64,000 nucleotides of DNA, from contig NC_088782.1 in NCBI RefSeq assembly GCF_958450345.1, positions 97,475,358-97,539,357 on the forward strand. The letters run 5' to 3'. Of the stretch, positions 10,601-19,398 are shown piece by piece; position 1 is the first letter of the stretch, and each line of letters starts with the position of its first letter. The notes below the pieces were generated by a model that worked only from the letters and a program-made list of their open reading frames with translations, was not told where the DNA came from and searched no databases. This stretch comes from Calliphora vicina. Lineage: Eukaryota; Arthropoda; Insecta; Diptera; Calliphoridae. A program made the position numbers and the translations under genes.

Positions 10601-13600
10601 AATGTTTTAATGAAAAGCATTTTAATAATTTATTAAAGAACTTAAAATTTGTATTTCTATTAAGTCTATTTTCTATTAAGAAAAGTTAATCTTCCTGTTT
10701 TAAGTAAATATGTTTATGTTTTTGTCACACAGAGAAAATAGTTTGACCCCGAATTATTCCGTTATGACTTAAAATTTATAGTTAGTGTTTAGGTTGCATC
10801 CTTTTGGTAATAACTACATTAAACGTATTATACTATTTTTAACAACGTTAGAATTTATTGTTGCTTCCTTTTTTATCCAACTTTGCTGGAAGTATTTTAC
10901 TAGATTCTAGCGAGTAAACCGTTAACGGGTCCTTAAATATTGTTTGCCACCAAATTATGCTTGTTATTTTAGCATTAAAAAACACTTGTCAAATTGTCTT
11001 CGACATAAGCACTACGTGCATTTTACTAAGAAAACGCAATATATTCCTTCTACGAGGTAATATTAATTAACAATAAAAAGAGATCTTCGTCTCTAATTTA
11101 AACTTGAAATTTGTTTGTTTTATTTTTATAACAATTTTGGAAAACTTGGATTGATGCCAAACAATTAGAGTAGCAAAAATTCGGTTGTTTAAATAATAAT
11201 TCATCTATGTATGTCAACTGATTTTCTGCTGATTCTATGGAAATAATCGAATTATTCGATTCCCTGGATAATTTTCCCGATTAGGAATCCTAACATACAT
11301 ATATACATATTTGGAAGACATAATTTAATATGTGTTTATTTCCTTGGAAATGTATTTTTTGCTTACAGGCCAATACAAAAGAACCATCGTGTTTAGTAAA
11401 TCCCGTCATCAAAGGTATTGATCTATTAAAATCTTTTAACAAACGCTCTGGTTCATGTGGTAAAATTCCATAAAAGTCACCCATAATAGGTGAAAATGAT
11501 TCCTAAAACCACAAAATAATATAATATTATAAATAATACTAATAATAATATATGTATAACAATACCTACCGATTCGGTGACTTCCAAAAGCTTAGGAACT
11601 TTAACATTACTTAAGCACTCATAAAGTTCTTCCTTACTTTCACATTTATCGCACTCTAAAGCCGAGCATATGCGTTGTACTTGTTGTAATGGTTCTCGAT
11701 TTATAGCCCATGTACCAAATATCGAACCAGATTGTACAATTGACCTCTGGAAATATTCCATTGGTGTATTAGGACTTAATAACAAGGCACCGGACATGGC
11801 TGCACCAGCACTTTGACCAAAAATAGTCACTTGTTTTGGATCACCACCAAATAAGTGTATATAATCTTGAACCCATTGTAGAGCCAAAAGTAAATCACCA
11901 ACTGGAGCATTACCTGGCATATCTTTATTTAGAGTAGATAACCATCCTAAAGCTCCGACACGATAATTGGGCACTACTAAAACTACATCTTTTTCCAACA
12001 GATGTCGTGGGGGATGATCGATGTTTGAACCATTATAAAAACCGCCACCATAAATGTAAAACATAACTGGCATAGCAGCTGTCAGCTATTGAATATAATT
12101 GAAAAAAAATGTGTAATACTCATAAATTTGTTTAATTCCAACTTACATTTTTGGTGTAAACACATAAATTTAAACAATCTTCCAAATCCTGTTTTAGTTC
12201 AGTGTCGCTATGTTGGGAGACTGTGGTAATAACTGGACAGCGGCGTCCATATGTTGTGGCATCGAAAACATGACGCCACGGCAGACGTTTAATAGGGGCC
12301 TAAAAAGATATCACTTTTTCTCGATACAAACTAAGCATTGTATATTTGGTGAAGCTTTACATACATATATAATAAATATATTACAGTTGCATTACAAAAC
12401 TATCCTTTCTAAACTGTTTCACAAGTAGTCAATGTATCCCCTTTAGGCTGTAATTTGCACTAATGTCTAATCACTTGGCTGAATCCAATTTATATAAACA
12501 GGAGAGTCAGTTGTCACTTTGCGTCTGTGCAGTCTATTTAGGGATAAAGTGAAATAAATCCAAGATTTAGAAAATAAAGCTCTTATTATTGGACTGTATG
12601 TGTGTAAGTAATACGTGAGTTCCCTGACAATCAGTCAACATAATATTACACTTTATCTTTGTAGCTGGTATCTGTACCCCATTTCTATAACATGTGACAT
12701 GTGTTCGAATCGGAATTTGTTTTAAATTCTAACACCCATTAACACGAAGTCTGGTTATGAGTTAACTAATAGTTATCCTGTCGGTTAAAATTATTTTTGT
12801 ATGAAAACTGTCAGTTTAACTATTAGTTAACACATAACCATAATATAACAATAAAAGGTAGAATCACTACAAAATATGTTCTCAATTATACATGCCTTGA
12901 ATTGTCAGACTAATATAAAATAAAAAATAAAAGTACAAATGAAATAAAATATAAAAACGTAACTAAATTGAAAAATTTAAATTCAATTTAAAAAATACAT
13001 ACACATAATAAGAAACATGCGTGTTAAATGTTGTTTGTGTAAATGTTCATTTGAACAAAATCTCGTAAGATTTATAAAATGTCCTGAAAATAAAATTAAA
13101 GAATGGAGTGCAGCCTGCGGTGTTGAGCTGATGAAATATTCCCGGATTTGCATGCATCATTTCAATGACTCCGATAATATTGAACTGCATGAAGCCACAA
13201 AACGTGCACGTCTAATGCCAAATGCGACACCACAAATGAGCCAGTAAAAGGCGTAAATGATTTTTTTTCGTATGCAAATAAATTATGTATTTCAAATATA
13301 AACAAAATATTTTTCAATTTTCATTTGTTGTTATTCGTGTTTTTTATTTTTCTAATATTTGACGTAACAAGGCATAGCATTTTAAACTCTCTCCCTAGTG
13401 ATTCTACCTTCTAATGGTTGTATCATGCACATAACCAGACTTCGTGTTACTGGGGTAAGAGTCATTAAGTTTTAACAGAATGACTGAAATAATGTTCACA
13501 CTGACTACATTGATAGTACAGACTAGATTGTGCAAAAAACCGGCAAATTTAAAAAACCGCTTTCCGGTTTAACCTAAAAAGTGTGTTTTTGAAAAAACCG

Positions 13601-16600
13601 GTTTTAATTATTGTATTTAAAAAAACCGGTTAATCTTTTCGGTTTTTGTCTTCAAAAAAACCGGTTTATATTAAATTTTTATTTAATATCAAAAAGGTCT
13701 CTTTAAATTTATTTTTATTTGTGGACGCTAATAGGAAATGTGTTATGAATTGTGTACTAAATCTTCGGAAATTTAGCATTTGAATTCATAAGGCTCTATC
13801 TTTATGCAATTATTTTATATCTTTTACGAATTATTGTCAAATGCTATAATTTTCTATAATATAAATTAATTGAGAGATTCAAATGGTCTCCTATTAGGTC
13901 GTAATAATGTCCTAAAATATTTTTTTAGTTTAAACAAATTTTTGTTGGGTTTCAAACAAAAAAATTATAAACTAAGGGCGTGTGTGAAATGATAGCAAAG
14001 TACTATGGTAAAACAAGTAAGAAAGTATGGTCGGTCAAGCCCGACCATATAATACCCTACACCAAGTAAATGAGTAAAAATATTTTTCTTTTAAAATATC
14101 AATAATTTATATTTTTGAGTGATTTTTGGAAGTGGGCCTTATATGGGAGCTATGACCAATTATGGACCGATCACCATAAAATTAGGTCGTGTGATTTATG
14201 TCTATATTAAAGTTAACTATGTTGAATTTTGTGTGTATACCAACATTTTTAAGCGATTTATGCACGTTAAAGTGATTTTCGGAAGCGGGTCTTATATGGG
14301 AGCTATGACTAATTATGCACCGATCGTAATAAAATTTGGTGACATGAATTTCGTATGTATAAAAGTTATTTGGAGCGAAATTTGTGTAGATACATATATA
14401 AATAAACATTTATGACCGATAAAGTCCAATTTCGGGAGGACATTTGTATGGGGGCTATATGAAATAATGGACCGATTTTAGCCAGTTTCAATAGGGTTCG
14501 TCCTTGGGCCGAAAAAATTATATGTACCAAATTTTATCGAAATATATTCAAAATTGCGACTTGTACTTTGCGCACAAGGTTTACATGGACAGCCAGCCAG
14601 CCAACCAGACGGACGGACGGACGGACAGACATCGTTTAATCGACTCAGAAAGTGATTCTAAGTCGATCGGTATACTTTAAGGTGGGTGCTAGACTAATAT
14701 TTTTGGACGTTACAAACATCTGCACAAACGCATAATACCCTCCCCACTATGGTGGTGTAGGGTATAAAAATATTTCTATGTGGGGAAAATTTTTCATGTT
14801 TCTGCTGTGTGAAATGATAACTTTTTTGAAAATATAAAATTTTGACGTTTGTGAAAAATTATTACTAAACAAGTAAGAGAGCTATATTCGGCTGTGCCGA
14901 ATCTTATATACCCTTCACCAAATTATACTTTAAAATAAATTTGTTTAAATATTTTTAGGTAAATAAAATTTAATTTTTTTTTAATTGTTTTTCAAAATTT
15001 TTTTTAATTGTTTTTTAAAAAAAGTTTTTTCCAATTTTTTTTAAAAAATTTAAAAAAATTTTTGATGAAAAAAAATTCGGGTTAAAAAATATTTTTCCCG
15101 ATTTTGACCCATTGTAGGTCCAACTTACTATAGCCTTATTTACATCGTTGCAATGGACTTTGAAATGTCTATCATTAGATATCCATATTGTCTATATTAA
15201 TGACTTAGTAATCCAGATATAGATCAAAAATAGGTCAAAAATCGAGGTTGTCCCGGTTTTTTGCTCATATCTCCGTTATTTATGGACCGATTTTGCTGAT
15301 TTTAAATAGCAAACGGAATTATTGAAGATTTGGATCCCGAAGATATCTGGGGTCTTCAGAAAATTGATTTCAACAGACAGACGGACATGGCTTAATCGAC
15401 TCCGCTATCTATAAGGATCCAGAATATATATACTTTATAGGGTCGGAAATGAAAAATGTAGAAATTACAAACGGAATGACAAACTTATATATACCCTTCT
15501 CACGAAGGTGAAAATACTCTAGTACAGACACATTAAACCATTTACTCTTACTCGTCCTATGTTTAACAATAGGTTAAATATTTCGAATGAACAATTTCTC
15601 ACATACAATAATATTGAAACGAGGTACTGGCTGTGTTGAGTACTAGGAGATGTCTTTTATTCAGACTATTAGGGGCCTATGTAACAAATATGTCACTTCC
15701 ATGTGTTGACTACTATGAACCAGCTATCAGGCAGTATTATTATAAATTATGTAGGTTCAATTGACTTCCACCTAGGATACGTACATACATGTTAAAATAA
15801 CTAATCACATTGCCGAAAACAGCTGGGCAATTAAAGATCACATAAGACAAACACACATTAAAGGCACGGGCAAGTATTGACGATACAACGAGAGTAACGT
15901 TTTGAAAAAGAGGAGAAACAAGTTGTAAATAGAGAATGACCCCCATTACATAAACAGTTTATAAATTTAAGGTTTATAAAACAAAATTTACGTACAAAAT
16001 CTGTTTCATAAACCTTTGATAAATTTATAAACTATTTATGCATATGTGGGTGAGTATACATATAAATTAATATTCTTAGGGCCAATATTACAACTTGCCG
16101 TTATAGTTAAAGGTAACTTTAAGCAATAGAAAAATGTACCCTTAAAGGTAACTTATAACAGCAAGTTGTAAAAATGGCCCTTAAATTAGCATTTTTGTTT
16201 CAGTTTGCGTCGCATGGCTTCGAAGTTGCGTCGTTAATATGGTATTTTTGATTGAAAAATCTATTTTTCAAGCTAAAATTATAAATCTTGGATCCAATTA
16301 AATGAAAATCAATACAAATGTATTTAAAACGTGCTTCGGTTTCATCGCGCTTCTCCAGTCACAATTAGATATGCAAACCGGGGTATTAGTGTACATAACA
16401 AAAAAGAAATGAATACAAAAAAAAAAAATTTTTAGTTAGAATATATAGTTACCTTAATATAGAAAGGTCCTAACTCTTGTTTTTTTTTAAGTCATGATTT
16501 TCGTTTATTTCCTTAAATGATCCTCACATATATTATATTTAGCCAAAAAATATCTACTTGAAAAAACACAAGTTAGGTCCTTTCTATATTAAGGTAACTA

Positions 16601-17463
16601 TATGTAAAATAATATGGGAATATTTAAAAAGTTGTCCCAATGCTTTTTTAAATCAATTGAGTACAAAGTGAATTAAAAAATAAATTTCAATAATAATATG
16701 AACTCTTTAAAATTTGACTTCAATTCATGATGAAATCATTAAAATTTAAATTCAATTTATTTCCTTTGATGAAATTAATGCGTCTAATAATTTGTATGTT
16801 GTCGAAAACCTAACTCTTGCATCAATAAAATACATGCTAGTCAATCTCATAGATAAATACACATAGAGCGGAAACTAGAAAATAAGTCAAACAAAATAAT
16901 TATTCAAAATAATCACACCTACGAGTGTTGATTTTGTTTTCACATATTTTTTTTACTGATACATTCTCACCACTTAGGTGTTTGACAACTGAGTTAGGGC
17001 AGGAGAGTTTCCGATCTATGAGTATTTATCTATGGTCAATGTATGTTGTTGTATCAGACATATGAGTTGTTGTATTTTTGTTTGACAAATCGATGTGTCT
17101 CGTCTCTATCTACAATTCTCAATGATATATATTATATATTTTCAAACAAAACAACCTTTGAAACACATTATAATAAATAAACCCCCTTATAAACTAGTTA
17201 TCAATTAATAATACACTCACCTTAAAACGTAATGGACCACGCGGTGACTCAGCAAATGGTATGCCGCGAAAACGCATGAATGTCTGCTGAGACCATAATG
17301 TTGTCTCGTAATCACCCTGAATTGTGCCTTGATTAGGTATGTCTAGTGTTACTGTAGATGTCGCGACATATTGGCTGTTCGATTTGCTGAAACACAGAAC
17401 CACCACAACTAGTACTACACTCGTGAGCAAAAAATTCATTATGAATATGATGACCGTTCGCAT
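7610..17463 (-). CDS. Secreted carboxylesterase (alpha/beta-hydrolase), seven exons
   Basis: Exons, 5' to 3' on the minus strand: 17463-17221, 12299-12147, 12085-11570, 11502-11367, 10307-10117, 8361-8043 and 7737-7610 (TAA). All borders are AG/GT, phases agree, and the sum is 561 aa, a normal length. It starts with a hydrophobic signal segment (NFLLTSVVLVVVVLCF); Met9 is an alternative start. Motifs: FRGIPFAESP, oxyanion hole GGGF (145-148), nucleophile elbow GQSAGA with Ser224, catalytic His470 in HSNDNIYLF. The acid position reads TKHDG, so Asp343 replaces the usual Glu. It should hydrolyse carboxylic esters outside the cell; the substrate is unknown. Family resemblance is to insect venom-carboxylesterase-6/JHE-like enzymes. 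Introns 1, 4, 5 and 6 hold mobile elements. An ATCAGTT initiator-like motif lies near 17590-17596. Confidence 0.93.
7840..7998. mobile_element. Short MITE in esterase intron 6
   Basis: The ends are inverted copies of AGCGGTATTCACAATGTA, extending for about 35 bp with mismatches (GAGTACTTGGCCT versus its mirror from TTTGGCC). The 159 bp element makes up half of a 305 bp intron. No ORF. Confidence 0.75.
8553..9494 (+). CDS. LINE ORF2 3' part with intact RNase H domain (I-type), 313 codons open
   Basis: It sits antisense inside esterase intron 5 (8362-10116). The frame is open for 313 codons. An RNase H domain spans about residues 70-190 with the four catalytic acids visible: Asp75 (YTDGS), Glu114 (TVEIAA), Asp137 (TDSLSA) and Asp183 (GNEHAD), plus the WIPSHIGIQGNE motif. 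A C-terminal Cys/His cluster (CNLCD...HVHAECP) follows, as in I-type elements. The reverse transcriptase and endonuclease are missing, so it is a 5'-truncated insertion. The spacing from Asp137 to WIPSH looks about 10 residues short. The first residues before about 15 may be chance. Confidence 0.85.
   Translation: MFDVVCLLLQVFCKANNITIPQKPVMDTHCRNDTLISIDDSLRVYNKNIINPKCFKKLLAEKISYFRPNLILYTDGSFQNGATSYAVVEQTTAISYETIGKSHLPNNTGIFTVEIAAIESALSYSIAENRRSMICTDSLSASMALRKNRNGNYDNILLRNMNEPILILWIPSHIGIQGNEHADMAAKRALNIEEITETPCFPKAIINPFKSLQNDRNPTTRRPKYNINFTRSQCLMLARLRVGKAVFNIKHYYEIMDPPKCNLCDIILSVPHVHAECPKSKIDAPLEHILDCADASFLSRIQRSLLEHNINDI
9495..10080. other. Probable LINE 3' UTR and intron sequence
   Basis: AT-rich sequence follows the LINE stop codon. 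I see no clear terminal repeat or poly(A) tail that fixes the 3' end of the insertion. Nothing coding is present. Confidence 0.35.
10384..11293. mobile_element. Non-autonomous inverted-repeat element in esterase intron 4
   Basis: TTAGGATTCCTAAT at 10384-10397 is mirrored by ATTAGGAATCCTAA at 11280-11293. Inner GGGAAA/TTTCCCG motifs are also inverted. The roughly 910 bp element fills most of the intron between exons 4 and 5 (10308-11366). No transposase-like ORF is seen. An element at 58567-59340 has similar CCCGG-type tips. Confidence 0.6.
12839..13427 (+). mobile_element. P-family DNA transposon, internally deleted, THAP-only
   Basis: The 589 bp element is flanked by a perfect 8 bp duplication, CACATAAC (12831-12838 and 13428-13435). 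The terminal inverted repeats are 30 bp on the left (12839-12868, starts CATAATATAACAATAAAAGG) and 31 bp on the right (13397-13427, mirrored start CATGATACAACCATTAGAAGG); the inner 14 bases are identical. P elements have 31 bp repeats that start CATGATG and make 8 bp duplications, so the match is specific. The inside holds one THAP-domain ORF and an AATAAA, but no catalytic transposase region. Confidence 0.9.
13017..13247 (+). CDS. THAP-domain protein (N-terminal remnant of P-type transposase), 76 aa
   Basis: The 76 aa ORF lies inside the P-type element and reads in the element's plus direction. It is a nearly pure THAP zinc-finger domain: paired Cys near residues 5-8 (CCLC), W29 in EWSAACG, then ICMHHF with the closing Cys and His, followed by a basic KRARL and an AVPxxF-like end (PNATPQM). 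In P transposase this N-terminal THAP domain binds subterminal element DNA. The leucine zipper, GTP-binding and catalytic parts are absent. An ATG in a fair context and AATAAA about 30 bp past the stop make expression possible. It may act like the KP-type truncated repressor; that is inference. It could also be an inert relic. Confidence 0.85.
   Translation: MRVKCCLCKCSFEQNLVRFIKCPENKIKEWSAACGVELMKYSRICMHHFNDSDNIELHEATKRARLMPNATPQMSQ
13533..13670. repeat. Cluster of AAAACCGGTTT-type motifs
   Basis: Within about 140 bp, the palindrome ACCGGT or its half AACCGG/CCGGTT recurs six to seven times, separated by A-rich runs. It lies in esterase intron 1. It could be a decayed short tandem repeat or a cluster of binding sites; nothing around it decides. 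Confidence 0.6.
14014..14774 (+). repeat. Interspersed repeat DR-1
   Basis: It begins AACAAGTAAGAAAGTATGGTC with the palindromic GGTCGG...CCGACC and TACCCTACACCA, and ends TGGTGTAGGGTATAAAA, the inverse of TACCCTACACCA. Inside are repeated phrases TATGGGAGCTATGACNAATTATG (14144 and 14296), a GGACGGACGGACGGACAGAC run and TTTAATCGACTCAG. No ORF of note. The layout and abundance of such sequences are familiar from calyptrate fly introns; I cannot give the family a name. Confidence 0.7.
14872..15525 (+). repeat. Interspersed repeat DR-2
   Basis: It starts ACAAGTAAGAGAGCTATATTC followed by GGCTGTGCC and TATATACCCTTCACCAAA, and ends ACTTATATATACCCTTCTCACGAAGGTG. It shares the AAGTAAG start and the CAGACGGACATGGCTTAATCGACTCC part with DR-1, so the two are related. 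Further copies: 3207-3493 (-), 43375-43440 (start only) and 48217-48630 (-). Confidence 0.7.
15940..16050. mobile_element. Foldback MITE FB-1, copy 2
   Basis: The arms match copy 1 (CATAAACAGTTTATAAATTT and its mirror). The tips are CCCCC/GTGGG, with TGA on both sides (15937-15939 and 16051-16053). It lies in esterase intron 1. Confidence 0.8.
16443..16603. mobile_element. Short foldback element in esterase intron 1
   Basis: ATATAGTTACCTTAATATAG with AAAGGTCCTAACTCTTGTTTTT on the left is mirrored almost perfectly on the right (AGTTAGGTCCTTTC, then TATATTAAGGTAACTATATG). The arms are over 40 bp and the unit about 160 bp. No ORF. Confidence 0.75.
16848..17034. mobile_element. Inverted-repeat element IR-C, short copy
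   Basis: CATAGATAAATACACATAGA followed by GCGGAAACT on the left is mirrored at 17005-17034 (AGTTTCCGATCTATGAGTAT, then TTATCTATG). It is 187 bp and shares its tips with the longer element at 6056-7157. Confidence 0.7.
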
Positions 17464-17589
17464 TACACTAAAGGTCCGTGGTCAACGGTATCGGCAAATA
17501 AGTCGAAATCAAATTAAAACAAATAAATGTGCCTAAATACGAATAATTTGCCAGAGATAATGTAGTGCTCGATCAACTCTAGCCGTGCA

Positions 17590-17596
17590 AACTGAT
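17590..17596 (-). promoter_or_regulatory. Initiator-like ATCAGTT upstream of the esterase
   Basis: The minus strand reads ATCAGTTTGCACGGCTAGAG about 130 bp before the esterase ATG. TCAGTT is the fly initiator consensus. No clear TATA box lies 25-35 bp further upstream. Confidence 0.3.
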
Positions 17597-17599
17597 AAT

Positions 17600-19398
17600 G
17601 CAACGTTTTTGTTAACTAGAATACTTGAATAATTTATTAACATATGAATTTAGTTTACCGAGGAATACGTATAAATGAAAACAAATCAACAATTATTGTC
17701 ACTCTTAAATTGTTTGAATATTAAGATAAGAAATAAATAATCTTTTTAGTATACTACTACTCTTTAGTGTTAGGTAAATATTTCAAAGAGCAATGTTTAT
17801 TGTTTAACAAAAAAATTATTATTTCTATAGTTTGTTAAAAAATTCATTTTGAGAATTCAGGTTTATAAATTGGGCATAAATTAAACAGTATATGGTGTGT
17901 TTCTTCATTTGCGAAGACTAACAATATTATTCATAATGATTTTTAAATTTATCAAAGGTTTGCAAACCAATTTTAATGAAAATTTTATTTTATAAAACTT
18001 TATTAAAACAAAATATTTTAAAAACTAATTTTACAAATTGCATGTATCGAGAACTTATGTCTTATATTTATCATAATTTTTAACGAAAATAACTTTTTAA
18101 TTTTTAAATATAATTGTGCAACTTCTCAACTTAAATTTAAAAACCTATTTGTTATTTTTTTACTTTATTTATTCGATTAAAGCCTATTGATCGCATATCT
18201 ACTTACCTCCGATGAGTGAGAAGGTCCCTGTCATTTACAAACTAAAATTACTCCTTGATAGTCCGTGGAAAGTATACCTGACCCCACATGTATTCCAAGG
18301 AAATTTTATGAAATTTACTGGAACGTGTGAAAAGATCGGCTGGGACCTTGTACTGAAATGTCAAGAAATCATTAATAAATGTACGACCCTAATGCCATAA
18401 AATTAAAGCAGGCAAGAAATCATTAAACTTTTGCTAAATAATTAATAATAAACAGTAGTAATCTGTTAATATAATATAACATAAACATATGTATTTGTAA
18501 GGATATTTAAACAATTAACTGATATTTAAACAATTAAAAGTAACCGACATAATATACTCCCGTTTCAATGTACAAAGCGCATTGACTTAATACAGTAAAA
18601 CACAACTCTGTTCTGTAAAACACAACACGAATAGAGCAACTCTGTGAATACCAATTATTGCAACTATGTACTTTTTTTGTTGCTCTTGGAAACAAGTAAA
18701 AGATTTTCTGCATTGAAAAAATTGTGAAAAATATCCAAGGAGGCATTTTAGTAAATAAAAATAAAGTTTATTTATTAATTATTATACGCTATATTCTAAA
18801 ATAAATAAATTAAAAGTCCTTTCTAACAGTACCAAAGTAAAGCATTGAAAACAATTAAAAGCCACCACAAAATTTGCTGCTAACAGCGACGTCAATGTGT
18901 CGAAAAAGTTTCAAGAAATTTGTAAAATACAGATTGGTGCAAAAAAAATTACAAAACCTAAAGAAGAAACATAAACTGGCATAATTTATGGTTTATAAAT
19001 TTTAATTTGTAAAACACAACAAAATTGTTTGATTAATTTCGATAGTGAAAATTAAACGCATACAAACATACACAAACAAACCAATACAAAAGCTGCAAAC
19101 ACAAAAAATAATAAAATAAAAAAAGACAAAGATTAAAAAGCGGCGCTCACGCAAGCGTCTACCACAATATTAATTCTTGTTGTTTTTGCTGTTGTGTGTA
19201 CAATTCATTCAGTGTTTAACTGTCTCGTCTTGTTGCTGTTTTTGTTGTTGTAGTTGTTGAAATTTAAGTACAATTTTTCTTGAATATTGTATGTAAACTA
19301 CTTACTCGCTCACTCGTTAGTTGGTTATTATTTTAATTGTTGTCGTCGACCATCAGTAGCTGCAACAGCAACAAAACGATCAATTAAAAGTAGAAGCT
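17600..19398. other. Divergent spacer between the esterase and elgi, with elgi 5' UTR
   Basis: No further gene seen. The right part, from about 19200 (TTCAGTG initiator-like motif), is rich in GTTGTTGTTG and AACAACAAC runs, as often found in fly 5' UTRs, and leads into the elgi start codon. The left part is plain AT-rich sequence. Confidence 0.4.

Larger units (their letters stand above)
12733..13455. mobile_element. Foldback MITE FB-2, copy 2, split by a P-type insertion
   Basis: The left part (CACCCATTAACACG, then the paired arms) runs to 12838 and the right part (CATAACCAGACTTCGTG, then TTACTGGGG) resumes at 13428. The tips are CACCC/GGGG, flanked by TAA at 12730-12732 and 13456-13458. 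Between the parts lies the 589 bp P-family element. Removing that element and one 8 bp duplication leaves a normal FB-2 foldback. Confidence 0.85.

Noticed and set aside
12210..12428. 72-codon plus-strand frame
   Set aside because: Lies antisense to esterase exon 2 and runs into the intron.
14119..14415. 98-codon frame with an internal repeat
   Set aside because: It is translation of the DR-1 repeat (two copies of TATGGGAGCTATGAC); the opposite strand is equally open. Not a gene.
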